Positions 1-8,187 of a stretch of 64,000 nt of DNA are shown piece after piece. This stretch comes from Ferruginibacter paludis. GTDB taxonomy: Bacteria; Bacteroidota; Bacteroidia; Chitinophagales; Chitinophagaceae. Positions within the stretch are counted from its first letter, which is position 1. Each line of letters starts with the position of its first letter. Below the pieces are notes generated by a model. The model was not told the DNA's origin and ran no database searches. It saw nothing but the letters and a program-made list of their open reading frames with translations. A program made the position numbers and the translations under genes. The DNA lies in NCBI RefSeq assembly GCF_030409685.1, contig NZ_JAUFQJ010000024.1, positions 62,001 through 126,000 on the forward strand, given 5' to 3'.

Positions 1-1067
1 TGCTGGCTGTTCAGTAAGGCTTGCAATACGGGTTTTATTTCAAAATTCTTTTTCCGCAAAATTTTAGACAGCGGTATTATTATCTCCTGTTCTGTGGCAT
101 CATCTATTGTGTAAAAAACAAAAAAGCGGTAGAGCTTTCTGCAAATGAACCTGGCGGTTTCGTCCGTTGCAAAAATCATTTCTATCAAATCATCCAGTTC
201 ATAGGCACCATCTTCCCCTGCCCGCCCTTTAATAATGGTGTTGCCATAAAAGGCTGAAAACTGTTTGTCACTCTCGTCATGCCTGTTGGGTTCAAAGGAA
301 TAAGTGAATATCTTATTGTCAATTTTGTAACCTGTTAAAACCCTTGCTGCTGCTTTTACATCCGCTTCCGTATAGTGTGAACCCGGCCCCTTCCCCACGG
401 TAAATAATTCCTGTAACTCTCTTCCATAATTTTCATCAGGAGCCTTCTTTGTATTGGCATATCCGTTCAGATAGCGCAGCATACAGAGGTCGGTTGTCAT
501 TGCTTTTGCCAGGGCTTTAAAATTACCCAAAGCATGCTGCCGGAGCAACAAATTGTAGCGGTAACAATACACGGGATTTTCTGCTATATTTGTTTCGGTG
601 GCAAAATGATTGTGCCAGAACAACACCATCTTCTCTGTGATGCTGCGATCCTGGTTGATCATTAAACCCATCCACCATTGCTTGTAGGAATTGCGACGCC
701 TGTAGTTGATTTTGCCATTCACATTCGTGGCATTTACCCACGTGCTTCCCAGTTGCACCTGTTCATCTTCTATCTTGTCACTTGCATAATTATTAATTGG
801 TGATGTGGTGGGCATAGCTGCATCCTTTAACATTACTGCAACCGTATTTTTTAAGTTCTTCTTTTTAAAAAAAGCCACATCGGCAGGCTTTGCACCAAAC
901 ATCGTATGCTTTAAAAAATATACAACCGCCTGCTCATCCCATTTGCCTTTATATCTCTTTAAAGTGCTGGTGAGTGCGGTCGTTGGCGATGCCCCGGGTT
1001 TTGTATCCTGCTTAGACAAAAGGATTTTAAAAAAGTCTTTTCGTTCCATACTGTAACTTACTTTCAT
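1..1067 (-). CDS. DUF1800 family protein (3' end cut by window)
   Basis: Reading the minus strand gives a continuous frame that starts at 1067 (MKVSYSMERKDFF; an in-frame second ATG at 1049 is equally possible) and runs off the left edge. Visible family landmarks are a tryptophan-rich stretch followed by FWHNHFATE, and the block DENYGRELQELFTVGKG with YTEADVKAAARVLTG, both typical of the DUF1800 family. About 355 residues are present and the C-terminus is missing. The function of DUF1800 proteins is poorly known; they often sit next to DUF1501 genes, which would lie outside to the left. It is divergent from fmt with about 140 bp between them. Confidence 0.85.
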   Translation of the reverse strand, partial: MKVSYSMERKDFFKILLSKQDTKPGASPTTALTSTLKRYKGKWDEQAVVYFLKHTMFGAKPADVAFFKKKNLKNTVAVMLKDAAMPTTSPINNYASDKIEDEQVQLGSTWVNATNVNGKINYRRRNSYKQWWMGLMINQDRSITEKMVLFWHNHFATETNIAENPVYCYRYNLLLRQHALGNFKALAKAMTTDLCMLRYLNGYANTKKAPDENYGRELQELFTVGKGPGSHYTEADVKAAARVLTGYKIDNKIFTYSFEPNRHDESDKQFSAFYGNTIIKGRAGEDGAYELDDLIEMIFATDETARFICRKLYRFFVFYTIDDATEQEIIIPLSKILRKKNFEIKPVLQALLNSQ

Positions 1068-1193
1068 TAATAATGGTTCATTGTAGTAAGATGCCTAGTT
1101 TTCAAAACCTTAACAAATGTTACGTGTAAATAAACCCGCGTTTAAAAATCTACTGGTGAGGTCATGTACAGACTGATTATTGCGAAGGAAGTT

Positions 1194-1201
1194 TAACTTT
1201 G
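1194..1201 (+). promoter_or_regulatory. Putative -7 box (TAACTTTG) of fmt
   Basis: TAACTTTG fits the Bacteroidota -7 consensus TAnnTTTG and ends five bases before the fmt ATG. No convincing -33 TTG is seen at the usual distance. If used, the transcript would have almost no leader. Confidence 0.4.
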
Positions 1202-1206
1202 CTACG

Positions 1207-2172
1207 ATGAAAAATTTGAAAGATTTACAGATTGTTTTTATGGGCACGCCCGAATTCGCAGTGGCATCTTTGGATAAACTGGTACAGGCCGGATGTAATA
1301 TTGTTGGCGTGATAACTGCACCGGATAAGCCAGGCGGCCGGGGCATGGAATTGCAGCAAAGCGATGTTAAAAAATATGCGGTTCAGCATGGTCTGAATGT
1401 ACTGCAACCGGAAAAATTAAAGAACCCTGAATTCCTGGAAACACTGAAAGCATTGCACGCTGATGTGCAGGTAGTAGTGGCCTTCAGGATGTTGCCCGAA
1501 GTGGTTTGGAACATGCCGCCCATGGGCACCATCAATGTACACGGATCGTTGCTACCCCAATACCGCGGCGCTGCTCCTATTAACTGGGCTATCATCAACG
1601 GTGAAAAAGAAACGGGCGTCACCACATTTAAATTACAGCAGGAGATTGATACTGGTAATATTTTAATGCAGCAAAGTCTTGCCGTTGGCGAAGATGAATC
1701 TGTCGGCGAAGTCCACGACCGGATGAAGATAGCGGGCGCCGATCTTTTACTAAAAACAATGGAAGCATTGGTTGCCGGCAACATTACGGAACAGGTTCAG
1801 GATTCAACAGAAAGTAGTGAAAGCGAAAAAGCAGCTGCGGAAAAATTATTGAAACATGCTCCCAAAATTTTCACTGAAACCTGCCTTATCAACTGGGCTA
1901 AACCGCTGGAGGATGTATATAATCTCATACGTGGTTTATCGCCTTATCCTGCCGCTTTTACTTTTTTAGACGGAAAGAAAATGAAAGTGTATAAAGCAGT
2001 CAAAATCTTTACAACTCCTTCCATAAAGCCAGGTGAGTTTGAAACGGATAAAAAAACATTTTTACAATTTGCCTGCACCGATGGCTACATTTCCATCAAA
2101 GAATTACAACTGGAAGGTAAAAAGAAAATGACGGTGGAGGATTTTCTGAGGGGTTACCGCTGGCCTGCCTAG
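1207..2172 (+). CDS. fmt: Methionyl-tRNA formyltransferase
   Basis: Transfers a formyl group from 10-formyl-tetrahydrofolate to the methionine of initiator tRNA, for translation initiation in the cytoplasm. The N-terminal IVFMGTPEFAV start, the INVHGSLLPQYRGAAPINW block (N110, H112) and EIDTG (D148) match the catalytic Asn-His-Asp set of the family. The C-terminal part ends with the usual tRNA-binding OB-like domain. The protein is 322 residues, normal for Fmt. The frame stays open upstream to a TTG at 1180, but the ATG at 1207 gives the standard N-terminus and follows a possible -7 box. It is a single-gene unit, divergent from the DUF1800 gene. Confidence 0.97.
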   Translation: MKNLKDLQIVFMGTPEFAVASLDKLVQAGCNIVGVITAPDKPGGRGMELQQSDVKKYAVQHGLNVLQPEKLKNPEFLETLKALHADVQVVVAFRMLPEVVWNMPPMGTINVHGSLLPQYRGAAPINWAIINGEKETGVTTFKLQQEIDTGNILMQQSLAVGEDESVGEVHDRMKIAGADLLLKTMEALVAGNITEQVQDSTESSESEKAAAEKLLKHAPKIFTETCLINWAKPLEDVYNLIRGLSPYPAAFTFLDGKKMKVYKAVKIFTTPSIKPGEFETDKKTFLQFACTDGYISIKELQLEGKKKMTVEDFLRGYRWPA

Positions 2173-2314
2173 AACAGACGGCACTGGCATAACAGTATAA
2201 TGGTCTGTACAACATTCATGTAAAACACCCGCTTCAATATCCTGCACTCAAAAAGTTTCAAACAAAAAAACACAATGCCGAATTTTAATACTATTTAAAA
2301 ATAGTAAACTCCAA

Positions 2315-2322
2315 TATCTTTG
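2315..2322 (+). promoter_or_regulatory. Putative -7 box (TATCTTTG) of the aminotransferase gene
   Basis: TATCTTTG matches TAnnTTTG and lies four bases before the ATG at 2327, the same geometry as at fmt. No clear -33 TTG is visible. Inference only. Confidence 0.4.
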
Positions 2323-2326
2323 TTCC

Positions 2327-3514
2327 ATGTTAAGCATCAGTAACCGCGGGCATTTAATGCCCCCATCACCCATTCGAAAATTAGTGCCTTTTGCAGAGGC
2401 TGCTAAAAAAAGAGGCATCAAGGTACATCATCTCAATATTGGTCAGCCAGATATTGAAACTCCGCCACAAATTTTGGCAGCAGTACGCAACAGCAATTTT
2501 AAAATACTGGAATACAGCCATAGTGCGGGCAATGAAAGCTACCGTAAAAAATTAGCTGACTACTACAGCAGGGTTGGTATTTATGTAACTGCAGAACAAA
2601 TTATTGTAACAACCGGGGGAAGCGAAGCGATTATTTTTGCCATGATGGCCTGTATGGATGCAGGTGATGAAGTGATTATACCTGAGCCTTTTTATGCCAA
2701 TTACAATGCCTTTGCGATAGAAGCCGGCGTTATAGTCAGGCCCATTACTGCTTCCATTGAAAACGGTTTTGCTTTGCCGCCAATGGTGGAACTTGAAAAA
2801 GCAATTACCTCCAGAACAAAAGCCATACTTATTTGTAGTCCCAATAACCCAACTGGCTATTTATACAGTAAAGAAGAAATGGAACTGCTGAAACAAATTA
2901 TTGTAAAGCATAAGCTCTTTTTATTTTCAGATGAGGCGTACCGGGAATTTTGCTATGAAGGTACTCATACCAGTGCGATGCATTTAAAAGGTGCGGATGA
3001 CAATGTGATCATAATGGATACCATCAGCAAGCGATACAGTGCCTGCGGCGGCAGAATTGGTGCATTGGTTACAAAAAACCAGGAGGTATTGAATGCCGTT
3101 TTAAAATTTGCACAGGCAAGATTGAGCCCACCCGGCTTTGCACAAATACTGGCAGAAGCTGCTGTAGACTTGCCGGCCAATTATTTTGACGCCACAAAAG
3201 CGGAATATAAAAAAAGACGAGATATCCTTATACAAAGACTGAACGCCATCCCTGGTGTTTTTTGTCCTAACCCGGGCGGTGCATTTTATGCTGTTGCTAA
3301 ATTGCCCGTGCCGGATGCGGAATTATTTTGCCAGTGGCTGCTGGAATCATTTAATTATAACGGGCAAACGCTTATGTTAGCGCCCGCCAGTGGTTTTTAT
3401 AGTACACTTGGTTTGGGTAAGCAGGAAGTACGACTGGCCTACGTTTTAAATACTGACGATATTAATGCGGCAATGGATTGCCTTGAAAATGCGCTGGAAA
3501 CCTACAACCAATAA
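2327..3514 (+). CDS. Class I/II pyridoxal-phosphate aminotransferase
   Basis: A 395-residue fold-type I PLP enzyme of the aspartate aminotransferase superfamily, expected to move an amino group between an amino acid and a 2-oxoacid in the cytoplasm. Visible landmarks are the glycine-rich TTGGSEA near residue 95, NPTG at 174-177, SDEAY with D202, and the Schiff-base lysine K235 in DTISKRYSACGGRIG. The start is the first ATG, just after a possible -7 box. Substrate cannot be read from sequence; aspartate/tyrosine/aromatic or branched-chain enzymes are all possible. It is followed, convergently and 11 bp away, by the methyltransferase gene. Confidence 0.92.
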   Translation: MLSISNRGHLMPPSPIRKLVPFAEAAKKRGIKVHHLNIGQPDIETPPQILAAVRNSNFKILEYSHSAGNESYRKKLADYYSRVGIYVTAEQIIVTTGGSEAIIFAMMACMDAGDEVIIPEPFYANYNAFAIEAGVIVRPITASIENGFALPPMVELEKAITSRTKAILICSPNNPTGYLYSKEEMELLKQIIVKHKLFLFSDEAYREFCYEGTHTSAMHLKGADDNVIIMDTISKRYSACGGRIGALVTKNQEVLNAVLKFAQARLSPPGFAQILAEAAVDLPANYFDATKAEYKKRRDILIQRLNAIPGVFCPNPGGAFYAVAKLPVPDAELFCQWLLESFNYNGQTLMLAPASGFYSTLGLGKQEVRLAYVLNTDDINAAMDCLENALETYNQ

Positions 3515-3525
3515 ATACCCGGTTG

Positions 3526-4302
3526 CTATTTACTGATAAAGACCTGCATGGCATAATCATACGTATCCAACGGAGTGAAATGTATTTTTTCGGGCGATAT
3601 AAAATAAAGATATTGCTGTAGTCTTTCTCTGGTAAAACGTTGGCTCCAGAACCCTTCTATCGTCGCGGTAAAACTATCTGCTTCGTTGGTGATGACTGTC
3701 ATACCCATTTTATTATATGACTCTTCCTGTTTTAAACGGGTACTGTCATTGTCAATATAACAGGCGCCAATCAGCAATGCGCCATCCTCATTCAAAAGTT
3801 CATACGCATTTTTAAAGATGGTTGTAAATTTTTCGTTGGTTGAAAGATCTAATATTTTGCCGGCGGAGTGGTAGGTTTCAAAAGAAAAATCATCCGGGTA
3901 AAAATTGCCTGCGGTAAACCAGGTAGTTATTATAAGATCATATTTTTTTGGCCATTCATCCAGTTTGGTGCCATCAAACAAATAAGCCTTTACCTTATCG
4001 GCAATATTTAAGTCAGCGATGTTTTTTGATGCTATGTCAACGCAGGCCTGTGCATTATCTGTTCCGTCGTAAATGGCAACCATATCCCATATCTCTTTTA
4101 CGCCGCTTAAATGTTTCGGAATGCGGGCATTGCCGATACCGATATCCAGTATGGATACAGGCCTGCCCTGACGCTTGTACAAGGCAGTTAGTACTTTCTT
4201 AAGCTCAATAAATTCCGCCCACTGTGCCTGTTGTAAATGTTCAGAGATATAGGTAAGATCAAAAGATTTTACGACCGTATTCTCATTGTCATACATTGCC
4301 AT
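3526..4302 (-). CDS. Class I SAM-dependent methyltransferase
   Basis: A 258-residue soluble protein with the class I motif ILDIGIGNARIPKHL at about residues 51-65 for S-adenosylmethionine binding, followed by an acidic strand end (AIYDGTD) and the motif-IV-like YDLIITTWFTAGNFY. The substrate is unknown. Its start overlaps the 3' end of the upstream GNAT gene by 14 bp, so the two are probably translated together, and may act on the same or a related small molecule. An ATG two codons in (M3) is an alternative start. Confidence 0.82.
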   Translation of the reverse strand: MAMYDNENTVVKSFDLTYISEHLQQAQWAEFIELKKVLTALYKRQGRPVSILDIGIGNARIPKHLSGVKEIWDMVAIYDGTDNAQACVDIASKNIADLNIADKVKAYLFDGTKLDEWPKKYDLIITTWFTAGNFYPDDFSFETYHSAGKILDLSTNEKFTTIFKNAYELLNEDGALLIGACYIDNDSTRLKQEESYNKMGMTVITNEADSFTATIEGFWSQRFTRERLQQYLYFISPEKIHFTPLDTYDYAMQVFISK

Positions 4303-4825
4303 GTTGCAGTTTTTTTTTGATGTTTATTTCAAACAGACTGAGGGAAATACAATCGTAATGTTTGGGCAGGCTTACATCATTCATTTTTGCTGATATGCCC
4401 ATAAAAGTAAAGCCACAACCCTGGTAGTGGTCAATCAGTTTCTGGTTATCTCCCCAGGTGTCCATCCGCACATAATCAATCCCGTTTTTTACGCAATAAT
4501 CAATCGCCCACTTCACTATATGCTTCACATAATTATTGCCATGAAACGCGGGATGGGTAACAATTCTGTGAATGTAGATGGCTTTGTCTTTATCTTTTTC
4601 GCCCCATATGGCGGGATCATTGAAGGTGACGGCAAATATACAGACCACTTTTTCATCCTGTACAATTTTAAACTGCCTGTTCTCTTTTATCTCCTTTTCA
4701 ATAACCGGTAAATCAAATCCCTGCCAGTGCTTATTGAATTTGGTTTTTTGATATGCAATGGCATGATCGTAAAATTCAAATATGGTATTGACGTCGTTTT
4801 CGTTGCTGTTGATTATTTGCATCAT
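4289..4825 (-). CDS. GNAT family N-acetyltransferase
   Basis: A roughly 178-residue acetyl-CoA-dependent acyltransferase of the GNAT fold. The core has the strand IYIHRIVTHPAFHGNNYVKHIVKWAIDYC, where the R/Q-x-x-G/A acetyl-CoA loop is degenerate (FHGNNY), then YVRMDTWGDNQKLIDHYQGCGF, the typical motif B ending. The frame extends 22 codons upstream to 4891 (MQSVSTPF), but the double Met at 4825/4822 starting MQIINSNENDV gives a normal GNAT N-terminus. First gene of a two-gene unit with the methyltransferase; acceptor unknown. Confidence 0.8.
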   Translation of the reverse strand: MMQIINSNENDVNTIFEFYDHAIAYQKTKFNKHWQGFDLPVIEKEIKENRQFKIVQDEKVVCIFAVTFNDPAIWGEKDKDKAIYIHRIVTHPAFHGNNYVKHIVKWAIDYCVKNGIDYVRMDTWGDNQKLIDHYQGCGFTFMGISAKMNDVSLPKHYDCISLSLFEINIKKKLQHGNV

Positions 4826-5152
4826 CGGTGTTTTGTTTAATTGATCCCGGGGTAAAACTGGTTGCCCAAATGGTGTGCTTACGCTCTGCAAAAATAGCGG
4901 AAGTATCGAAAGTAAGGTAACCGGGCAAACGCTTGCTGACCAGCCCAGAATTTAACTAAAGCACTAATAATGATTTTTAATATTGCGCTCTACCAACAGA
5001 AAAATAAGCCCGCTACTATTAAATTAGTACAAAAAATAATGTAAGATTTAAACTATTGTTTGAATAAAACTTTTGTGTGTTTTACTTGTTGAATGTATTT
5101 TATCTTTTTTAATTTTTTATTAAGACCTTTGAAAGAACCAAAACAACACATA

Positions 5153-8029
5153 ATGAAAAAGCCAATCCTCTCATTAATTATTATTTTTTGTGCGCACGTA
5201 GTTTTTGCCCAACAAACCTACACGGTGAAGGTTACGGATGCAAAAACTGGTAATCCTCTATCCGGCGTTTCTGCTAAGATAAAGTCCACTAAAAAAGGTG
5301 TTATTTCAAATACGGATGGTATTGTAAAAATTGAAGGCAATAGCAATGACGTATTGGAAATAAGTTCAGTTGGCTATGCAACCCAGTCGGTTGTTTTAAA
5401 AAACGAATCAAATATTTCAATAGCCCTGGCAGCTGGTTTGGTGGAGTTGGGCGACGTTGCCATATTAGGCACCCGTGGTGCACCGAGAGCAAAAACTGAA
5501 ACCGCTGTTCCGGTAGACATCATTAAAATAAACCAGGTTGGTTTACCCACCGCCAAAATGGATTTAACTTCTATCTTGAATATGGCTGCACCTTCGTTTA
5601 ACTATAATAAACAAAGTGGTGCTGATGGTGCTGATCATATAGATATAGGTACGCTTCGCGGGCTCGGTGCCGATCATACATTGGTATTAATAAATGGAAA
5701 AAGAAGGCACTCTACGGCCTTTGTAGGTCTATTTGGCACCCGTGGGCGTGCAGGTTCAGGTGTAGACCTGAATGGATTTCCACAAGCCGAGGTTGACAGG
5801 ATAGAAATTCTCCGGGATGGTTCATCTGCACAATACGGCTCAGATGCCATTGCTGGTGTAATCAACATTATTTTAAAGAAAGACATCAATCATTTATCAG
5901 TCAATGCCGGATGGAGCGGCTATTATGACACAAAAAATAATTCCCGGAAATTTAATGGAAATAACGATTATTATACAGGCGGTGCAATTGATGGCGGTAC
6001 TTTTTCAGCTTCATTAAATCACGGACTAGCAATTGGAAAAAATGGTGGATTTATTAATTATTCTTTCGATTACCGCACGCAAGGCAAAACCTACCGGGCG
6101 GCACCCGTATCTGCAAACTACGCAACTGACAAAGATGCCCTACCTTATGTAAATACCGGGAGAAGAGCATTTGGTGACGGATCTATTGCTGCCGGTGGTG
6201 TTATGTATAATATGGAAATACCTACAAGCGCAAGCAAGAAAACTACGTTTTATTCTTTTGGTGGCTACAACTATAAAGCTTCGGATGCATTTGCTTATAC
6301 CCGGGAATGGAGCGCAAAGCCTGAACGTTTTCCTGTAACAGAAAATGCCACTTTAATAGATGTTCCCTCAATAATGCGTTCTACAAAAGACGGAAGTATT
6401 TATTACAATCCTCATATTCAAACGCACATCCGGGATGCCTCGCTGGCCATGGGAATTAAAGGGAGTGCAGGAAATGACTGGAGCTGGGATGTAAGTAACA
6501 ATACCGGAAGTAACAACTTTCATTATTATGGTGATAAAACTTTCAATGCTTCTGTGATAGGCAACACCTCTCAAACACATTTTGATGATGGAGGCTTTAG
6601 CTTTTTGCAAAACACTACCAATCTTGATTTCAGCAAGTCCATTAATACTGTTGCACAAGGCCTAAATATAGCTTTCGGCAGCGAGTTCAGGTATGAACAA
6701 TATAAAATCTTTAAAGGGGAAGACAGATCGTATAAAGGTTATCATCCAGCGGCTATGCTTTATCCCAATTTACTTCCTGCAAATGCTACAGCAGATGATA
6801 CAACAAACGCTACCAGAACACCTGCCTCGGGGTCGCAGGGCTTTCCGGGCTTTAGTAACACAGATGAAGTAAACGCACATCGCACTAATATCGGTTTCTA
6901 CGCTGATGCGGAACTGAATGTTACAAAAAAATGGCTGGTAGATGGAGCTGCCCGTTTTGAAAATTATTCTGACTTTGGATCAGTACTAACCGGCAAACTG
7001 GCAACACGTTACAAACTCGCTGATAACTTTAATATTCGCGGTTCTGTAAGCACAGGTTTCCGGGCTCCGTCACTTGCCCAGATAAATTTTAGTAATACAC
7101 TTACATCTTTCAGCAGTGGCGCATTGGTTCAGTCCCTGATAGCACCCAATACAAGTCCAATTGCAAGGGCAGCTGGTGTACCCAAGTTAAAACAGGAAAA
7201 GTCAATAAACGCCAGCTTAGGTTTTACATATAAACCGGCAAGAGCCTTTACTATAACAGTGGATGGGTATGTAGTTAAGATGAAAGATCGTGTTGTATTA
7301 TCAGGCCTGTTTAACAAAAATGACAATACGTTGCCTGTGGCGTTTACGTCGCAGTTTCCAAGCGAAGTAAGCACTGCACAGTTTTTTGCAAATGCAGTTA
7401 ATACAACCAACTATGGTTTGGATATTGTGGGCGACTATACTAAAAAATGGGGTGTAAATACACTGCATTTTTTACTGGCCGGAAATTTTCAAAAGATAAC
7501 TATCGATAAGATCAATGTGCCTGCAGCTTTGAACGGAACACAACTAAATCGTAAAACTTTTTACAGCGACCGTGAAGAAGCCTTCCTTAAAGCTTCAGCG
7601 CCCAATAGTAAAGTTTCTTTGGGCATTGATTACACAACTGGTGCCCTTGGATTTAAGGCTCAGTTCACTTCTTTTGGTAAAATAGTGCTGCTTGGTTTTG
7701 GAGATGGCAATTCCCCCGCAGGAGACAACCCTAACTATTCTGGTATCAATCCTCAAATTCCTGCTGATGACGGATCTGGTTATGTGCCGGAAGTATTTAA
7801 TTACACCGGAAAAATAACTACCGACATTGCTGTATCATATAAATTCTGCAAAAGGGTAACGTTGTTTTTAGGCGCCGACAATGTGTTTAACCTGCATCCT
7901 GATTTAGGTGTAAATCAAAAAGCAAAAACTTGGTTTGTCGGCGATAACGAATCCGGAGGCCCATGGGATTCCGTTCAAATGGGTTTTAATGGCAGAAGAT
8001 TATTTACCAAACTGGCTTTTAATTTTTAG
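5153..8029 (+). CDS. TonB-dependent receptor with carboxypeptidase-like regulatory domain
   Basis: A 958-residue outer-membrane active transporter. From the ATG at 5153 it begins with a signal peptide (MKKPILSLIIIFCAHVVFAQ, cleavage about residue 19), then an about 80-residue CarboxypepD_reg-like domain (TVKVTDAKTGNPLSGVSAKI), a plug domain with LRGLGADHTLVLINGKRR and VDRIEILRDGSSAQYGSDAIAGVINII, and a long beta-barrel ending in phenylalanine (KLAFNF). No SusD gene follows, so this is not a standard SusCD glycan pair; iron-chelate, vitamin or peptide uptake is possible. The frame is open upstream to 5093, but those residues would bury the signal peptide. It stands alone and is followed by a strong terminator. 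Confidence 0.93.
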   Translation: MKKPILSLIIIFCAHVVFAQQTYTVKVTDAKTGNPLSGVSAKIKSTKKGVISNTDGIVKIEGNSNDVLEISSVGYATQSVVLKNESNISIALAAGLVELGDVAILGTRGAPRAKTETAVPVDIIKINQVGLPTAKMDLTSILNMAAPSFNYNKQSGADGADHIDIGTLRGLGADHTLVLINGKRRHSTAFVGLFGTRGRAGSGVDLNGFPQAEVDRIEILRDGSSAQYGSDAIAGVINIILKKDINHLSVNAGWSGYYDTKNNSRKFNGNNDYYTGGAIDGGTFSASLNHGLAIGKNGGFINYSFDYRTQGKTYRAAPVSANYATDKDALPYVNTGRRAFGDGSIAAGGVMYNMEIPTSASKKTTFYSFGGYNYKASDAFAYTREWSAKPERFPVTENATLIDVPSIMRSTKDGSIYYNPHIQTHIRDASLAMGIKGSAGNDWSWDVSNNTGSNNFHYYGDKTFNASVIGNTSQTHFDDGGFSFLQNTTNLDFSKSINTVAQGLNIAFGSEFRYEQYKIFKGEDRSYKGYHPAAMLYPNLLPANATADDTTNATRTPASGSQGFPGFSNTDEVNAHRTNIGFYADAELNVTKKWLVDGAARFENYSDFGSVLTGKLATRYKLADNFNIRGSVSTGFRAPSLAQINFSNTLTSFSSGALVQSLIAPNTSPIARAAGVPKLKQEKSINASLGFTYKPARAFTITVDGYVVKMKDRVVLSGLFNKNDNTLPVAFTSQFPSEVSTAQFFANAVNTTNYGLDIVGDYTKKWGVNTLHFLLAGNFQKITIDKINVPAALNGTQLNRKTFYSDREEAFLKASAPNSKVSLGIDYTTGALGFKAQFTSFGKIVLLGFGDGNSPAGDNPNYSGINPQIPADDGSGYVPEVFNYTGKITTDIAVSYKFCKRVTLFLGADNVFNLHPDLGVNQKAKTWFVGDNESGGPWDSVQMGFNGRRLFTKLAFNF

Positions 8030-8051
8030 ACCTCAGTTAATTATTTAAAAT

Positions 8052-8082
8052 AAAAATGGGTTGGCAATGCCAACCCATTTTT
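8052..8082 (+). terminator. Intrinsic terminator after the TonB-dependent receptor
   Basis: A perfect 14-bp stem (8052-8065 with 8069-8082) around an AAT loop, with A-rich and T-rich sides, lies between the convergent receptor gene and the CHU_C protein gene. The symmetry suggests it can stop transcription from both directions. Confidence 0.85.
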
Positions 8083-8187
8083 ATTAACGTCAGCATTGAT
8101 ACAATGCCATTGTATGTAATGATATGCTGGAAAAACAACGAAGCTTCAAAACATCTTTTCTGAATCTTACTCTTACAACTTTTCTTA

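Noticed and set aside
1383..1784. 133-codon minus-strand open frame inside fmt
   Set aside because: Antisense shadow of a gene with a complete catalytic motif set.
5153..8029. SusC-type polysaccharide utilisation locus with the GH130-like gene
   Set aside because: No SusD gene, the receptor lacks the usual SusC context, and the GH130-like gene lies on the other strand beyond a terminator and another gene.
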